Source: Bombyx mori (taxonomy: Eukaryota > Arthropoda > Insecta > Lepidoptera > Bombycidae). From it: a stretch of DNA of 64,000 nucleotides. The translations under genes and the position numbers were made by a program. The stretch spans positions 1,426,001 through 1,490,000 of the forward strand of contig NC_085124.1 in the NCBI RefSeq assembly GCF_030269925.1. The letters run 5' to 3'. The notes beneath the pieces were generated by a model. That model did not search any database, was not told where the DNA came from, and saw nothing but the letters and a program-made list of their open reading frames with translations. Below, in pieces: positions 32,448 to 43,844 of the stretch; positions within the stretch are counted from its first letter, which is position 1; the number at the start of each line of letters is the position of its first letter.

Positions 32448-32823
32448 TTATATAATCTAGTACATACCCGATCCTATGGATCGAATGGTAAACAGTCGAC
32501 GTCGCCCTAAGCACGTCGTTACGGATCCTCCCGATCCATTAACGGTGCTCTAAGATACCTGAAGTACGGGTCACCAGCCTCGCCAAATCTGTCGCTTGCG
32601 ACGAAGGGCTCGACGAGTAAAGTTACCGATAGACACAACAGCCCACTGAGTTTCTCGCCGGATTTTCTCAGTGGGTCGTGTTTCAGATCCGGTGGTAGAT
32701 TCTGCGAAGCACTGCTCTTACTAGGGCCGGTGTTAGCAACACTTCTGGTTTGAGCCCCGAGAGCTCATCTACACGCTAGGGTAAAACTGAAATAGCCTCT
32801 CAAGGCTATCAGCATAGGTAGGA
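32448..32823 (+). mobile_element. GC-rich LINE 3' end (TAGGTAGG-A family)
   Basis: One of the longer copies: starts TACATACCCGATCCTATGG, passes GACGTCGCCCTAAGCACGTC and GATCCGGTGGTAGATT, and ends CAGCATAGGTAGGAAAAAA. Confidence 0.8.
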
Positions 32824-33726
32824 AAAAAGTAATGTAATTGTTTATGTCTCTTACTGCCTTCTGGTTAAATTCGTTGAGGGATCTACAGCTCGAGCAACCT
32901 GATCCCATTACAGAGTCTTGTGGCCGTCTTTGTGGATCCTGGGTATGCATAAGTCATAGAGGCTGAGTGGCGGGCAAATAAATACCCGATAAATGTCATA
33001 AAAACACGCGTAGAAAACTGTAATTGTAAATGTTAGAAAAAATTAAAATTAACGTAGACTTAAGTAAAATCTGTACATCCATTATTTAGAAGCAGCTTGC
33101 TTATCCATTTTGTCTTCGTTTAATATTTTTACGACCTAAAGCTTTTTGTGGGAGATACTTTATTATTTAAGCATGAAAGCGGTTTTGGAGCTTTACATTA
33201 TTTATTCTTTTTTTTTCCTTTTTAAGCTTCTAGTTTTCTTTTTATAATATAAAACTCAATTAATAAAACTAAGTTTTCTTTATGTTAAGTTTAAGTTTTC
33301 AGGAAAATTCTAATCGGCATACGAGTCGCTGCAAAAATTAATTAATTTTCTGTTCAACTTTCTTTTCGTTAAAAATGATGCTATCCTTTAGAAAATATTT
33401 TTGTTTGCCCATAAATATTGCTCGAACATAGATAGATTATATTTGGATAGTGTTCTAGATATGTGCCACAACGCTCGAAATTCTGATCTTAGTTTGCCTC
33501 AATCCAATTTTCCTAATAAAAACCAGAGTGTAGTTGAATCTTCATGGGCACTAACTACTAGGACCTCACTTATTTTAAAGCAGATCGCAATTTTCATTGC
33601 CTAAGAAAAAGTGCTGAAGAATTCCTATGCAACTTTGACTGCGGTCTTGGCTCAAGATGACTAGTGGCCTTAAATACGTATTAGTCATCATCGTAATCAA
33701 ATAACGTAGATATTCGTCCTTTGCAG
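32824..33726. other. no recognisable gene
   Basis: AT-rich; nothing recognised. Confidence 0.35.
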
Positions 33727-33860
33727 TCTCATCATCATCATCATTATTAGCCCACAGTCGTCCCCTGCTGGACATAGGTCTCTCCCAATGCACACCACTG
33801 AGCCCGGTCTTCAGTTCTCCTCATCCACCTCTTGCCGACCACTGCTCGGAGGTCTCTTTG
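33727..33860 (-). mobile_element. RTE-clade LINE 3' terminal fragment
   Basis: The minus strand encodes KRWMRRTEDRAQWCALGETY then VQQGTTVG, followed by a (GAT)n tail, the same C-terminal signature as at 2228 and 49295. Confidence 0.8.
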
Positions 33861-34199
33861 TCTTTGCAGTCTGATTTCTCAAAATCAGTACATACAAGAT
33901 CACGAATTAGAACATTACTTAAATGATGCAACTATTGAAGTCTAATGAGATTGTTTGATGATGTCCCCGGTCACGTATCGTAGACCCGAACGGATCGGTT
34001 CAAAGATCTTGTTTCTATTTGTTGTGAAACAGTCATGCGTACCGATTTCAAGGGTAAGATAACGGTTGTAGAATACAAATGTCACTACGGCTTTATTCTA
34101 GTTTACGGTAGACCAGCACCGAGGGCTAATATGACCAGTTACGGCAAAAATGTGATGAGCTGGCTTCAGAGGATCTGGAAATTAATGTTTCTCGAATTT
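33861..34199. other. no recognisable gene
   Basis: Nothing recognised; the 61-codon frame at 34035 has no family resemblance. Confidence 0.35.
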
Positions 34200-34321
34200 T
34201 TTTTTTTATTGCCTTTGTAGGCAGACGTGCATACGGCCCACCTGATGGTGAGTGGTTACCGTCGCCCATGGACTTCAGCAATGCCAAGGGCAGAGCCAAG
34301 CCGCTGCCTACCGCTAAAATG
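34200..34321 (-). mobile_element. CR1-like LINE 3' terminal fragment
   Basis: In reverse it matches the 3' UTR of the copies at 452 and 5554 (GCAATGCCAAGGGCAGAGCC and the GGTGGGCCGTATG complement). Confidence 0.8.
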
Positions 34322-34399
34322 CTTTAAAATGTTTTTTTTCTTTCAAAAGTTTGAAAATAGACCTCAAAGAGGAGCCGGGCTGTGACCTTCTAAAGAAAT

Positions 34400-34480
34400 A
34401 AAACTAATATCTCAAGGCGGAATTTACGGGCTCCGGAAACCTCTTGGCATTAATTAGATGGACCGTAGACACATCAGCCA
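34400..34480 (+). mobile_element. decayed Bm1 remnant
   Basis: ACTAATATCTCAAGGCGGAA and GGGCTCCGG with a following CTTGGCATTAATTAGATGG echo the Bm1 3' end; heavily mutated. Confidence 0.4.
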
Positions 34481-35646
34481 AACTAATGCAATAATCTAAG
34501 GTAAAAGCTCCTAATACGGCGGTAGTCAAAATCGCTTCCTATTACGGTGGTATTTCTATTTTCGACATTTATTCTTGTTTTATTCAGTTTAAGCTCACCA
34601 AAACGGAATCTATTTATTCTAAATCTATTACTTCATAACATAACTGACATTTTCAAGTGTAGCATATAAACAACACTACAAGATCTATCAGTTTGTAGCA
34701 CGGCATCAACGTGAGAGGAGTTTCCATACAAACGCGGAACAAAAAAATAAGTACACTAATATTTAGAAACTAAGTTTTTTGTATTAATAAGTCGTTCAAC
34801 TTTGTTAATGTGTTATTTGTAGCATTTTCCTACTATTATACTTACTTTTTAAATAGCTTGTTTCATATATGTAACTCATTTTTTACTCAAAAAATCAGAA
34901 ACAAAATACCGCCGTAATACGGTACGAATTTTATAGATTAATCCTAATACGGTGGTATAACTCCGAAATAGGAAATATACTGGGCATATTTAATTGTTTA
35001 TAACTTTCAATTTATTAAGTTATTGAATTAGTTCCAAGTTTAGTTGGAATAATTATTAATCTTGTAAATTAGAAACCATATTCTGCGGTATGTATTATTC
35101 ATTAAAAATCTAGTTAAATATGAAAACTGTCGAGTGCAAAATGTTGGTTTCTTAGAAGGGGTAAAAATAGGAAGGTGTATTTTAATTAATCACAAATCAT
35201 TTATTTTGTATAACTGTTGACTTGAGTTTTACACATCTGGGCCAAAAAACTGTTATCGTTTGATTAAGTATTTACATTCTTTGTTTATCGAAATTTTGAT
35301 GGGTCAGAATTAGGATTAAAAAAATACGAGTAGTTTTCCTATTACGGTGGTAGTTATTTCCAGGTAACTCTGTGTTAGGTTCTATGATCTCCTATTACGG
35401 TCATATTCATAGAACATAAAATTACAAGTTTTAGGATTCCATAGAAATAATAGAAAGGTTATTTATACTTATTTTACACAAAAAGATAATACAATAAAAA
35501 CAGATTTAAAGAATGTCTAAATACTATGTACAAAGGCGAGCTTAACTCTTCATGAGTTTTCTTCCAGCAAACCATTAGCAGAGAGAAATACGATGTATAA
35601 GAGGGGAATAGTGTACAAGTGAAAGGTTATTAAAATATATTAAATA

Positions 35647-36160
35647 CAGTGGATTTCATTAATAACGACCTCGGTTATAGCGACGTCAAACTTATGTCCC
35701 TTGAATTTAAAGCATATTTTCGTAAGAAATTCATTCGGTAAGAGCGACTTTGGATACTATAGCGTCAATTTCGGGTATAGCGATTTGTTTTTATGAACCA
35801 TTTATGACAGATTCCCAGAAATCCCGTACAGATATTTCTATTGAGTCGGTAAAGGCACAAAGACTCATTCATAAAACTATTAAACTTTCTTATCTTTTGT
35901 TTACATTCACAGATGACCATCTGTGAAACATTCACAGATGGTCAAGCAAATGCTTTGTTTGTTTGTTCCTAAGCAGTCCTCAATAAATTTACCATTAAGT
36001 AATTCTATTTTGTTCATCTTAAATATGTATAGCTCTATTCAAACAGCAGTGGCAGCGGCCGCCGCATCAGCCACCGAACATTTTTATCCTTTCAAGCGAT
36101 ACTGATCTATAAAACAATGTAGATAAAGTTTAAAATTCTTTCAAAGCTGAAAGTGCTCTT
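35647..36160 (+). mobile_element. possible pogo/Tigger-like fragment nested in the transposon
   Basis: Begins TA-CAGTGGATTTCATTAATAAC, like the TA-flanked CAGTGG ends of pogo-type elements, with four imperfect GGTTATAGCGAC-like repeats in the next 150 bp. No matching right end or transposase was found. A poly-Ala-coding 60-codon frame at 35923 is unlikely to be real. Confidence 0.35.
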
Positions 36161-36169
36161 CGCACCTTT

Positions 36170-36548
36170 TTTTTCTCCTACCAATGCTGATAGCCTTGGC
36201 AGGCTATTTCAGCTTCCCCTTGACGTGTAGATGATCTCATGGGGCTCAAACCGGGAGTGTTGCTAACACTGACCCTACGAAGAGCAGTGCTTCGAAGAAT
36301 CTACCACTGGATCGGAAACGCGACCAACTAAGAAGATCCGGTGAGAAACTCAGTGGGCTGCGTCTATAGGTTGATTTCTTCTTCGAGTTCTTCATTGCAA
36401 GCGACGGGTTCGGCGAGGACGGTAACCGGTGCTTGAGGTACCTAAAACACCGTTAATGGATCGGGAAGATCCGTAATGACGTGCTTAGGGCGACGTCGAC
36501 TGTTTACCATTCGGTCCACAAGATCGGGTAGGCCTTCACATCGCTGTC
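36170..36548 (-). mobile_element. GC-rich LINE 3' end (TAGGTAGG-A family), inside the transposon
   Basis: Reverse copy ranging from the T-rich tail complement and CCTACCAATGCTGATAGCC to the CGATCTTGTGG side. It lies within the transposon at 34499-37359. Confidence 0.8.
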
Positions 36549-36582
36549 GGCCGTTGCCACCGATGTCTGAATTGAGCCGAAA

Positions 36583-36850
36583 ACTGCACTTACCTTAAGT
36601 TTACCATTAAGTTTAAATCTAAAAAAACCTTAGTTACTCCTTATATCATCAGCTATCTATTAGTGAAAGTCTCGTCAAAATCGGTCTAGTCGTTCCAGAG
36701 ATTAGCCGGAACAAACAGACAGACAGACAAAAATTGTAAAAAATGTTATTTTGGTGTATGTACCGTATATATATTTATATGCATGTGGTAAAAAGCGGTT
36801 ATTTCAATATTACAAACAGACACTCCAATTTTATTTATGTGTATACATTC
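36583..36850 (+). repeat. dispersed retroelement end (CCGGAACAAACAGACAG family)
   Basis: Contains GTCAAAATCGGTCTAGTCGT, a GACAGACAGACAAAAATTG run and TTATTTATGTGTATACAT, typical of a very common lepidopteran interspersed end. Single copy in this window; class not determined. Confidence 0.5.
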
Positions 36851-37359
36851 GAAATTCCCTAGAATTCTCATGTTAAAATACAATCCAAATCACTTTTAAA
36901 CGCGGTAAAAATGTACTCTTCTTTCCGAGCCGACCTGTGTGAATGCACTGTTATACTTACTAGATACATTTGTATTATAAATTTCATTAAAAGTGGTCAA
37001 TTAATGCAAAACTTACAATTTAAGTTCTTCACATTTATATTATTTACTTAATAAATATTATATGTTCGGAACTTAATAAATATAATTTCTGACCCTCTGT
37101 ATTAGGAACCGTCTACCGCAGTAATAGGCTCTGACCTCAATCATACCTCCGTATTAGGGAAAATCGACCCGGCTATTTAAAACATTTTTTTAAATAAGTA
37201 ATTTCTAGAAAAGAAACATAGACTCAACAGTAATACGAAATTTAAATTCCATTTTTGACGATGAAAATTTTTTCCATCTTTAGAAATACTTACAAATGCT
37301 TATTTTTCTTTCTTACTTTCAAATTTTGCGAAATACCTCCGTAATAGGTGCTTTTACCT

Positions 37360-37757
37360 TATATATTAATACGTAAAGCAAAAACTTTGCACTCCTTTTT
37401 ACAAAAATTGCGCGAAAGGAGGATTATGTACGAAAAAATATAGAGAAGACAGTGCAGAATGCTTTTTTTTTTAATTATTCATAATAAATATGTTTAATCA
37501 ATAAAAAAAAACATTACACAAACTACTTGACACACACACACACGAATAAATGCACTCTTTTGTCTATTATTAAAGTCTATGGTCAAATTGAAAATAGATT
37601 AATAATGTTTATCTTTAATATTATTTGTCTATAGTGGCAAAGTCTGTGATTATAGAACAATGATTATTATAGAAATGTGACAATATAACATAATAATGAT
37701 CAAACTTATAATATAAATTAATTATGGTCGAGTTTTGACCATTGGGCTGCCACTAGT
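37360..37757 (-). mobile_element. 0.4-kb retroposed repeat, copy 2
   Basis: Reverse of 19559-19965, diverged. Its tail side is where the transposon ending at 37359 inserted. A (CA)n run sits at about 37531-37545. Confidence 0.7.
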
Positions 37758-38107
37758 AAACTATAAAATTACCTATTTTTTCAATCAGGTTAAGGGAAGA
37801 CTATTTCCAATCTCAAATCTACATCATTCAACAATATCACGATGCTATTCCGTAAATCTCGAACAACATTTACTTTACCCCAATTCCCATATCCTGGTTC
37901 CACACAATTTCCCCTTATCCTGTCCGCGGAATCCCTAAAAGGTAAACTCGACTAACCACGAATCACGTGACATCTTGATTTAAGCCCGTTATTATCCTCC
38001 ACCTCAATTTGTGTGGCGTTTCCACAAACTGTCAGCGTCCATAGAGTGTGACACAGAAGTGAAATTACATTAGATTAAAATCACCCAACCAAACACTTAA
38101 ACTAAGC
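37758..38107. other. no recognisable gene
   Basis: Nothing recognised. Confidence 0.35.
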
Positions 38108-38539
38108 TTTTTTTTTATTGCTTAGATGTGTGGACGAGCTCACAGCCCACCTGGTGTTAAGTGGTTACTGGAGCCCATAGACATCTACAGCGTAAATGCG
38201 CCACACACCTTGAGATATAAGTTCTAAGGTCTCAGTATAGCTACAACGGCTGCCCCACCCTTCAAACCGAAACGCATTACTGCTTCACGGCAGAAATAGG
38301 CGGGGCGGTGGTACCTACCCGTGCGGACTCACAAGAGGTCCTACCACCAGTAATTACGCAAATTATAATTTTGCGGGTTTGATTTTTATTACACGATGTT
38401 ATTCCTTCACCGTGGAAGTCAATCGTGAACATTTGTTAAGTACGTATTTCATTAGAAAAATTGGTACCCGCCTGCGGGATTCGAACATCGCTAGATACGA
38501 ATGCACCGGACGTCTTATCCTTTAGGCCACGACGACTTT
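38108..38539 (-). mobile_element. Bm1 SINE, full length
   Basis: Complete in reverse, with the tRNA-like head at the right end (complement of GTCGTGGCCTAAAGGATAAG). The B-box region is altered (GATTCGAACATCG). It shares rare variants (CTACAGCGTAAATG, CCACACACC, GGGGCGGTGG) with the inserted copy at 47693, suggesting a close common source. Confidence 0.93.
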
Positions 38540-38579
38540 GACAATTTAATGTTCAAGTCATGATTGTTTAAGAGCTTTT

Positions 38580-38652
38580 AAGGGCAGTGCTTCACAGAAT
38601 CTACCACCAGATCGAAATAGCGACCCACTGAGAAGTTCCGGCGATAAACCTC
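38580..38652 (-). mobile_element. short piece of the TAGGTAGG-A LINE family
   Basis: GCAGTGCTTCACAGAATCT and the following blocks match the family in reverse over about 70 bp. Confidence 0.55.
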
Positions 38653-39146
38653 TTTAAACATCTTCGAACTATGATATATAAGTCCGGATAATTCATTCGG
38701 CGTATATCACAATACTGAGACCTATGTCGGGTTTCTGTTGTGTACGGGATACGCCGTGAGCACGTTTTCAAATTATGAGCATTACACCAAGCTTAAAATA
38801 CCGGAGGTAATTAAATTAACGTATTTTGATTCACGAATACCTCCGATTTCTAAAAAGAATCTTCCACTAAAAAGTAGTATTAATTTTATTATTAAAACAT
38901 TATTCCTGCAAAGACCTGAAGCAAATAAACAAATTAACTACAACCAATTATTGTAACTATGCTGTTAGCCTAAATTTCTACGGGGCACTTGTTCGCGTGC
39001 TTAATCTATAACTATTATTACGGTTTGAACATAGAACGTAAAAATCAAATAGAAGATGTCAAACCGAATCAAATGCCTAAAATTACGTGCCCTCTTAGAG
39101 ACAATTATTATTCCTAAAACAGAACGGGCGTCACCGGCATGAAATA
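38653..39146. other. no recognisable gene
   Basis: Nothing recognised. Confidence 0.35.
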
Positions 39147-39272
39147 TTTTCTTATTGCCCTTGTAGGTAGACAAGCATACAGCACATCTGATGGTGAGTG
39201 CTTACCGTCACTCATGGAAGTCAGTAATGCCAGGGGCAGAGCCAAGCCGCTGCCTGTCGTTAAAATCTTAAG
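39147..39272 (-). mobile_element. CR1-like LINE 3' terminal fragment
   Basis: Reverse copy of the 3' UTR seen at 452 and 5554 (TAATGCCAGGGGCAGAGCC block). Confidence 0.75.
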
Positions 39273-39423
39273 CACGTTGAACACTGGACACCACCCATTT
39301 CAGAAAGTCATGGGTTCATGTTTGTTTATTACGTGAATACCCATCTGGTGAGCTAACTCATAGCCCAGGCGTTTCGTGATTACGTGAGCTCATAGATCAG
39401 AACTTGAATGCCCAACTCGACCC

Positions 39424-39628
39424 TTTTTGCTTAAATGGGTAGAAGAGCTCACGGTCCACCTGATGATAAGTGGTTACCGGAGCCCATAGGCATTTACAAC
39501 GTAAATGCCGCCACCCACCTTGAGACATGAGTTCTAAGGTTTCACTTTTAACTACGGCTGCCCTGCCCTTCAAACTGAAATGCATTACTGCTTCACCGGC
39601 CGTTTGTGCTTTAGGCCACGACTACTTC
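39424..39628 (-). mobile_element. Bm1 SINE, internally deleted but with head end
   Basis: The body in reverse stops at GCTTCACCGGC and joins directly to CTTTAGGCCACGACTACTTCC, the complement of the Bm1 5' end; the B-box region and middle are lost. Confidence 0.8.
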
Positions 39629-40256
39629 CAAAGACACGGTATTGACGTCTCAATTATTTATTGTATAAAGGCCGTTACAGCCTTCAAATCACATCCACTT
39701 CTGTTACCCCCACAAGCCATACGACCCAGGACGAAAGAGGTCACCATCACCTGTGTAATAAGACACAGGTTCATTGCCTCTAATCAAATACTCTCCTTAA
39801 GTCTTTTACAGAGTTTAATTCAGTCCCACAATCATATTTGTGGAAGAAAACACTTTTGAAATGTTGTTGATGAAGCTCCACTTACAAGAGGCTAGTCGTT
39901 TTCTGCGGCAGTTAATTGATATTCGAGCGATCAAACTATACAACCCTATTGGCAAAATCGAACCTATTAATAAAAGCTTTCGAGTTACGAAACAACTCAA
40001 TGATTGTTTTAAGCTCTTATTGTAAAAGTTTCGGGTAAGTTCGATTCGACTCCTTGTTACCGATTTAGATCGCTTATTGACTGAGCTCACACAGCAGAAT
40101 TGTTTTACGGAGTTTGTTTGCGAAGTGATTTTTTTTTTCATTTCGTTTTAGTCAGATTTTAAATTAGTGATTTGTGTTTTACTAGCATTTAAGGGTAATA
40201 TGACGACCATCATGGCGCTGTTTGTGGTGTTGACACTCAATCTCTTTCAATGTTGT
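39629..40256. other. no recognisable gene
   Basis: Overlapping frames on both strands (39527-39859, 39815-40141) lack any recognisable domain. A remnant of LINE-like sequence (GGTGGTCGCTGTTGCCCGTGG) follows at about 40280-40330. Confidence 0.35.
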
Positions 40257-40335
40257 TGAAAGTCAGCGGTCGACCCGATGCTCGGTGGTCGCTGTTGCCC
40301 GTGGACATCAACAAATCTAGGGGCGGAAGGCCGCT

Positions 40336-40660
40336 TCTTTACTGCTTAGATGGGTGGACGAGTTTACAGCCCACCTCATGTTAGGTGGTTACCAGAGCAC
40401 ATAGAGATCTACAACGTAAATATCGCCACCCACCTTAAGATATGAGTTCTACATCTATGGTATCATTATAGTTACAACGGCTGCCACATCCTTCAAACCG
40501 AAACGCATTATGGCTTCACGGCAGAAATAGGCAGGGTGGTACCTCACATCCGTAAATGGATTTCCCAGCGTTAAAAAAAAAAAGAAAAAGTGTGATACCT
40601 CACAAGACGTCCTACCATCAGTAATTATGCAAAATATAATGGTTTCATTGTTATTTCGCA
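40336..40660 (-). mobile_element. Bm1 SINE, diverged, with an insertion
   Basis: Reverse Bm1 body interrupted around 40545-40590 by about 45 bp including an A-rich run, then CAAGACGTCCTACCATCAGTAA and part of the middle. The head is missing. Confidence 0.8.
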
Positions 40661-41190
40661 ATGCTATTGTCTACTATAAAAATAACGTTCACTATTACAA
40701 TAACATTTTAAAGTTATCATCGCTATGTCATTAATGATCCACTCACATCTCAAGCCCGGTTCTGACACATAATTATGAAACATCATTTTAGCACATGACA
40801 GAATCTATTAAGATACTACATATGAAATAGCTTAATAAAAATCAAAGTATTATTTTTGGCTTTACATTTATACAAGTCAATCAAAGTGCTTAAATATATT
40901 TTTTTAAGTAATATATTTGGTATATCAACACAGTTAAGGATATAATTATTATAGCTAAAATACGTTTTTTTAGGAATAGAAAAATATTACAATATTTTTT
41001 TTGTAATTTAAATAACAGACTGGTAATAAATAGTTCTGAATCCACTTCCAACAATGGCTTACCTAACATAACAACACATAAGTTTCTACAAATGTTACAT
41101 AACATCCAAATATATTTTTCATGGGTACACAATACACTTTTACGCATTTATATTCGATTTCTGTGTAGCCAGTGCTTTCAATTAAAGACA
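40661..41190. other. no recognisable gene
   Basis: AT-rich; nothing recognised. Confidence 0.35.
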
Positions 41191-41204
41191 CCCCCCCCCC
41201 CCCC
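41191..41204. repeat. C14 homopolymer
   Basis: Fourteen consecutive C in AT-rich surroundings. Confidence 0.95.
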
Positions 41205-41538
41205 AAATTTTATGTCGTGAGTTAAAACTTCAATGTCCATTCTGTGTACTCTTTATTCTTTGACGTAGAAAGGGCGTGCGTGACAAGACGAAGAAGTTCC
41301 GAGTAGCCCTCGCGTCACGTATAAACTTATGATTTACGACGACTCTGCAACAACTAAGCTCAACTCAGCGATAGCTCACAAGCATTACATGAAAATAGAA
41401 TATTAATTTATTTTTAAGAAAAATAGGGAGGTGAAAAAAAGCGTTTCAATGTTTGTAGTCCGAATCGATGCAGGCAAGTAAGTGCGAGTCGAATTTTGGT
41501 ATAGAAATCAATATTTTAGTTTTATGATACGCCAATTT

Positions 41539-41732
41539 TACTAGTGGTAGGACCTCTTGTGAGTCCGCACGGGTAGGTACCACCACCCTGCCTATTTCTC
41601 CTATATTGAGACATTAGAACTTTTATCTCAAGGTGGATGGCGCATTTACGTTGTAGATGTCTATGGGCTCTAGTAACCACTTAACACCAGGTGGGCTGTG
41701 AGCTCGTCCAAACGCATAAGCAATAAAAAAAA
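41539..41732 (+). mobile_element. Bm1 SINE, 3' part with internal deletion
   Basis: ACTAGTGGTAGGACCTC to TATTTCTCC, then joined to TATTGAGACATTAG and on to the A-rich end; about 55 bp of the middle is missing. Confidence 0.88.
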
Positions 41733-42515
41733 TGCTTGAGGGTCCTAAAAGCACCGAGAGTGAATCCGGGTGATCCGACAAAACATGTTTCATCTGAACA
41801 AAACCTATTCGATGAATTCGTATAAAAAAACTTAATAACTTCAATTACGTAGGTAACCTAAAAATAACAAAATTTAATTTTAATCCATTCGAAATTGTTA
41901 ACATCCAATTTAATCAAACCACCACCGATTCAGTTTCCACACGTAATTTAATTTTACCAGCAATTAACTACAGGAGCTTCTGTATTATTTTAGTCTTACC
42001 ACAGAACTAGTAAATATTCACGTGGTAAATAATATGGTAGAATATTATGCCCTTTAATTGTTTACTCTCCTGTTCAGTTGCTGGTGTATATTGGAAATTG
42101 TTTGTATAAATGTGTCTGAACTTAAATTAGTCTATAGTAAAATCATAACCGTTTGTCTAATTAAAATATTTATTAACATTGTTGTTTGTTCGACTGAAAG
42201 TTAAAAGTTAATTGTTTTTTTATTTTATTGTACTGAAATATCAGTGTATCGATTTTTATCTGTGTGAATCAATGTTAATGGAATGAAAGATTTGTGGTTT
42301 TTCTCTAACCAAATCTGACTGCCTTTTTCTACCGGTAACGTAAATTATTAGAAAAGCTCTCAAAGACTCTGAGTTACCTAAAGGTATAAACTAATAAACG
42401 AAGCCTAAAATAAACCTCGACTTAGATATCACTCGATTGAGTACAACAACCGTCTTATTCTTAAGACTAATTAAAGAATTGCGGGCATGAGTTAATAAAA
42501 CAATAATAATTTAAT
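41733..42515. other. no recognisable gene
   Basis: AT-rich; nothing recognised. Confidence 0.35.
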
Positions 42516-42681
42516 CTTCTCAGTGGATCGCGTTTCCGATCCGGTGATGGATTCTGCGAAGTACTGCTTTTGGTAGGGTCAGTGTTAGCAACGCTCCGGT
42601 TTGAGCCCCGTGAGCTCACCTACACGTTAGGGTGAAGCTGAAATAGCCTCTCAAGGCTATCAGCATAGGTAGGGAAAAAAA
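42516..42681 (+). mobile_element. TAGGTAGG-A LINE 3' end, short copy
   Basis: Starts TTCTCAGTGGATCGCG and ends CAGCATAGGTAGGGAAAAAA. Confidence 0.8.
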
Positions 42682-42921
42682 TAATCACGTATGAACATCG
42701 GCTATTACAATAACTCAGTGGAACAATATATACAATTGTAAAGCCCGGAATACAAATGAAGCTAGCTCCTGATCATTTCACGGACTGGCAAACTTCTCTT
42801 ATGAAATTTTAATGCCTCGACGAGTTTAATTTTTTTTTGTGTTACATTTATAATGTTTATGTTAATTTATATTTTTTACGAGCTTCGATTATCAGTTAGG
42901 GTTATAGACATCACTGAGTTT

Positions 42922-43112
42922 AGCCCAATGAGTTTCTCGCCGGATTTTCTCAGTGGTCCGCGTTTCCGATCCGGTGGTAGATTCTGCGAAGCACTGCTCT
43001 CGCTAGGGCCAGTGTTAGCAACACTCCGGTTTGAGCCTCGTGAGTTCACCTACATGTTAAGGCGAAGGTGAAATAGCCTGTCAAGGCTATCAGCATAGTT
43101 AGGGAATAAAAA
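42922..43112 (+). mobile_element. TAGGTAGG-A LINE 3' end, second short copy
   Basis: Starts CCCAATGAGTTTCTCGCC and ends CAGCATAGTTAGGGAATAAA; 240 bp downstream of a sister copy in the same direction. Confidence 0.8.
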
Positions 43113-43205
43113 ATGTGACGTGAAACTTGTGACCGAAATCTTAGGGGAGACACGTAATATATCTCTACCCGTGTGGCCATAATTTATTAGACAAGGTATT
43201 GTTTT

Positions 43206-43318
43206 TTGACGTGATAAAGTCTTATAAATCGATAAACACCGGCTGCACGCACGAAAAAGTGTCACGTAAAAGTATGCAAAACTTCATTAATGTTTCTTTA
43301 TGACGTCATCACGTACAA
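43206..43318. mobile_element. 113-bp MITE, short member of a TTGACGTGA family
   Basis: Inverted ends TTGACGTGATAAAGTCTTAT and, in complement, TTGTACGTGATGACGTCATA. It shares the internal GGCTGCACGCACGAAAAA with the longer copy at 44249. No coding capacity. Confidence 0.65.
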
Positions 43319-43323
43319 CAATT

Positions 43324-43600
43324 ATAAATAAATAAATAATAAATAAATAAATATGTACTAACAATCACACCACGTTAACTGGTCCCGTGATAAGTTCGTA
43401 AAGAACTTGTGTTACAGGTACCAGATAACGGATATAAATGTAAGATTTTTTATTATAAACATACATATATTTAATATACATCCATAACCCTGGAAAAGAT
43501 ATTTATATTTATCATACAAATACCTTCCCTTGGCGGGATTCGAACCCGCGACCCCCTTGTTTAGTAACCATGTCACTTACCACTACACCAGACGGCCGTT
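43324..43600 (-). mobile_element. tRNA-derived SINE (not Bm1)
   Basis: On the minus strand it starts with a tRNA-like region: A box TGGTGTAGTGG and B box GGTTCGAATCC in the right spacing, but flanking stems that do not pair as an acceptor. The tail unit follows (GTAACACAAGTTCTTTACG, CACGGGACCAGTTAACGTGG), then TATTTATTTATT repeats. The A and B boxes are intact. The structure fits lepidopteran SINEs that borrow a CR1-like LINE tail. Not a functional tRNA gene. Confidence 0.75.
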
Positions 43601-43671
43601 AAAATTATAAATTATATTAATAAAAAATTGTGTGGCAATCAACATGTTTGGCGATAGGCTACACGAGTCCA

Positions 43672-43844
43672 GTGTGCTTAGTGCGAGTTTTTTAACGTTC
43701 TCGATAGCGTAAAAGTTAACTTAAATTTGTATGCAGTTGGGACAGCGCCCCTAGCGGCAAACGTAGGCAAACTTTCCAACTCTATACAAATTTCAGTTAA
43801 CTTTTACGCTATCGAGAGCGTTAAAAAACTCGCACTAAGCGCAC
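43672..43844. mobile_element. fold-back element with 69-bp arms
   Basis: Left arm 43672-43740 and right arm 43776-43844 are complementary with about six mismatches, around a 35-bp spacer that itself holds GCGCCCCTAGCGGC. No coding sequence; a MITE or fold-back repeat. A 63-codon frame across it is a consequence of the palindrome. Confidence 0.7.

Larger units (their letters stand above)
34499..37359. mobile_element. DNA transposon with CCTATTACGG sub-terminal repeats
   Basis: Inverted termini AGGTAAAAGCTCCTAATACGG (left) and, in complement, AGGTAAAAGCACCTATTACGG (right), flanked by TA on each side. The left flank AATC plus the right flank TATATATTA rebuilds exactly the end of the 0.4-kb repeat that continues at 37360, showing a clean TA-duplicating insertion. 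About ten copies of CCTAWTACGGYGGTA lie inside: at 34510, 34538, 34943, 35338 and 35391 in plus sense; at 34907, 37093, 37114, 37144 and 37334 in minus sense. Such arrays usually bind transposase. No intact gene; LINE debris lies inside, so this is a dead or non-autonomous copy. Confidence 0.75.

Noticed and set aside
35923..36105. 60-codon frame with a poly-Ala run
   Set aside because: Lies within transposon debris and has no family resemblance; the Ala run comes from a short GCC/GCA repeat.
43520..43595. A functional tRNA gene on the minus strand
   Set aside because: The A and B boxes are good, but the would-be acceptor arms do not pair and the sequence continues into a SINE body and tail.
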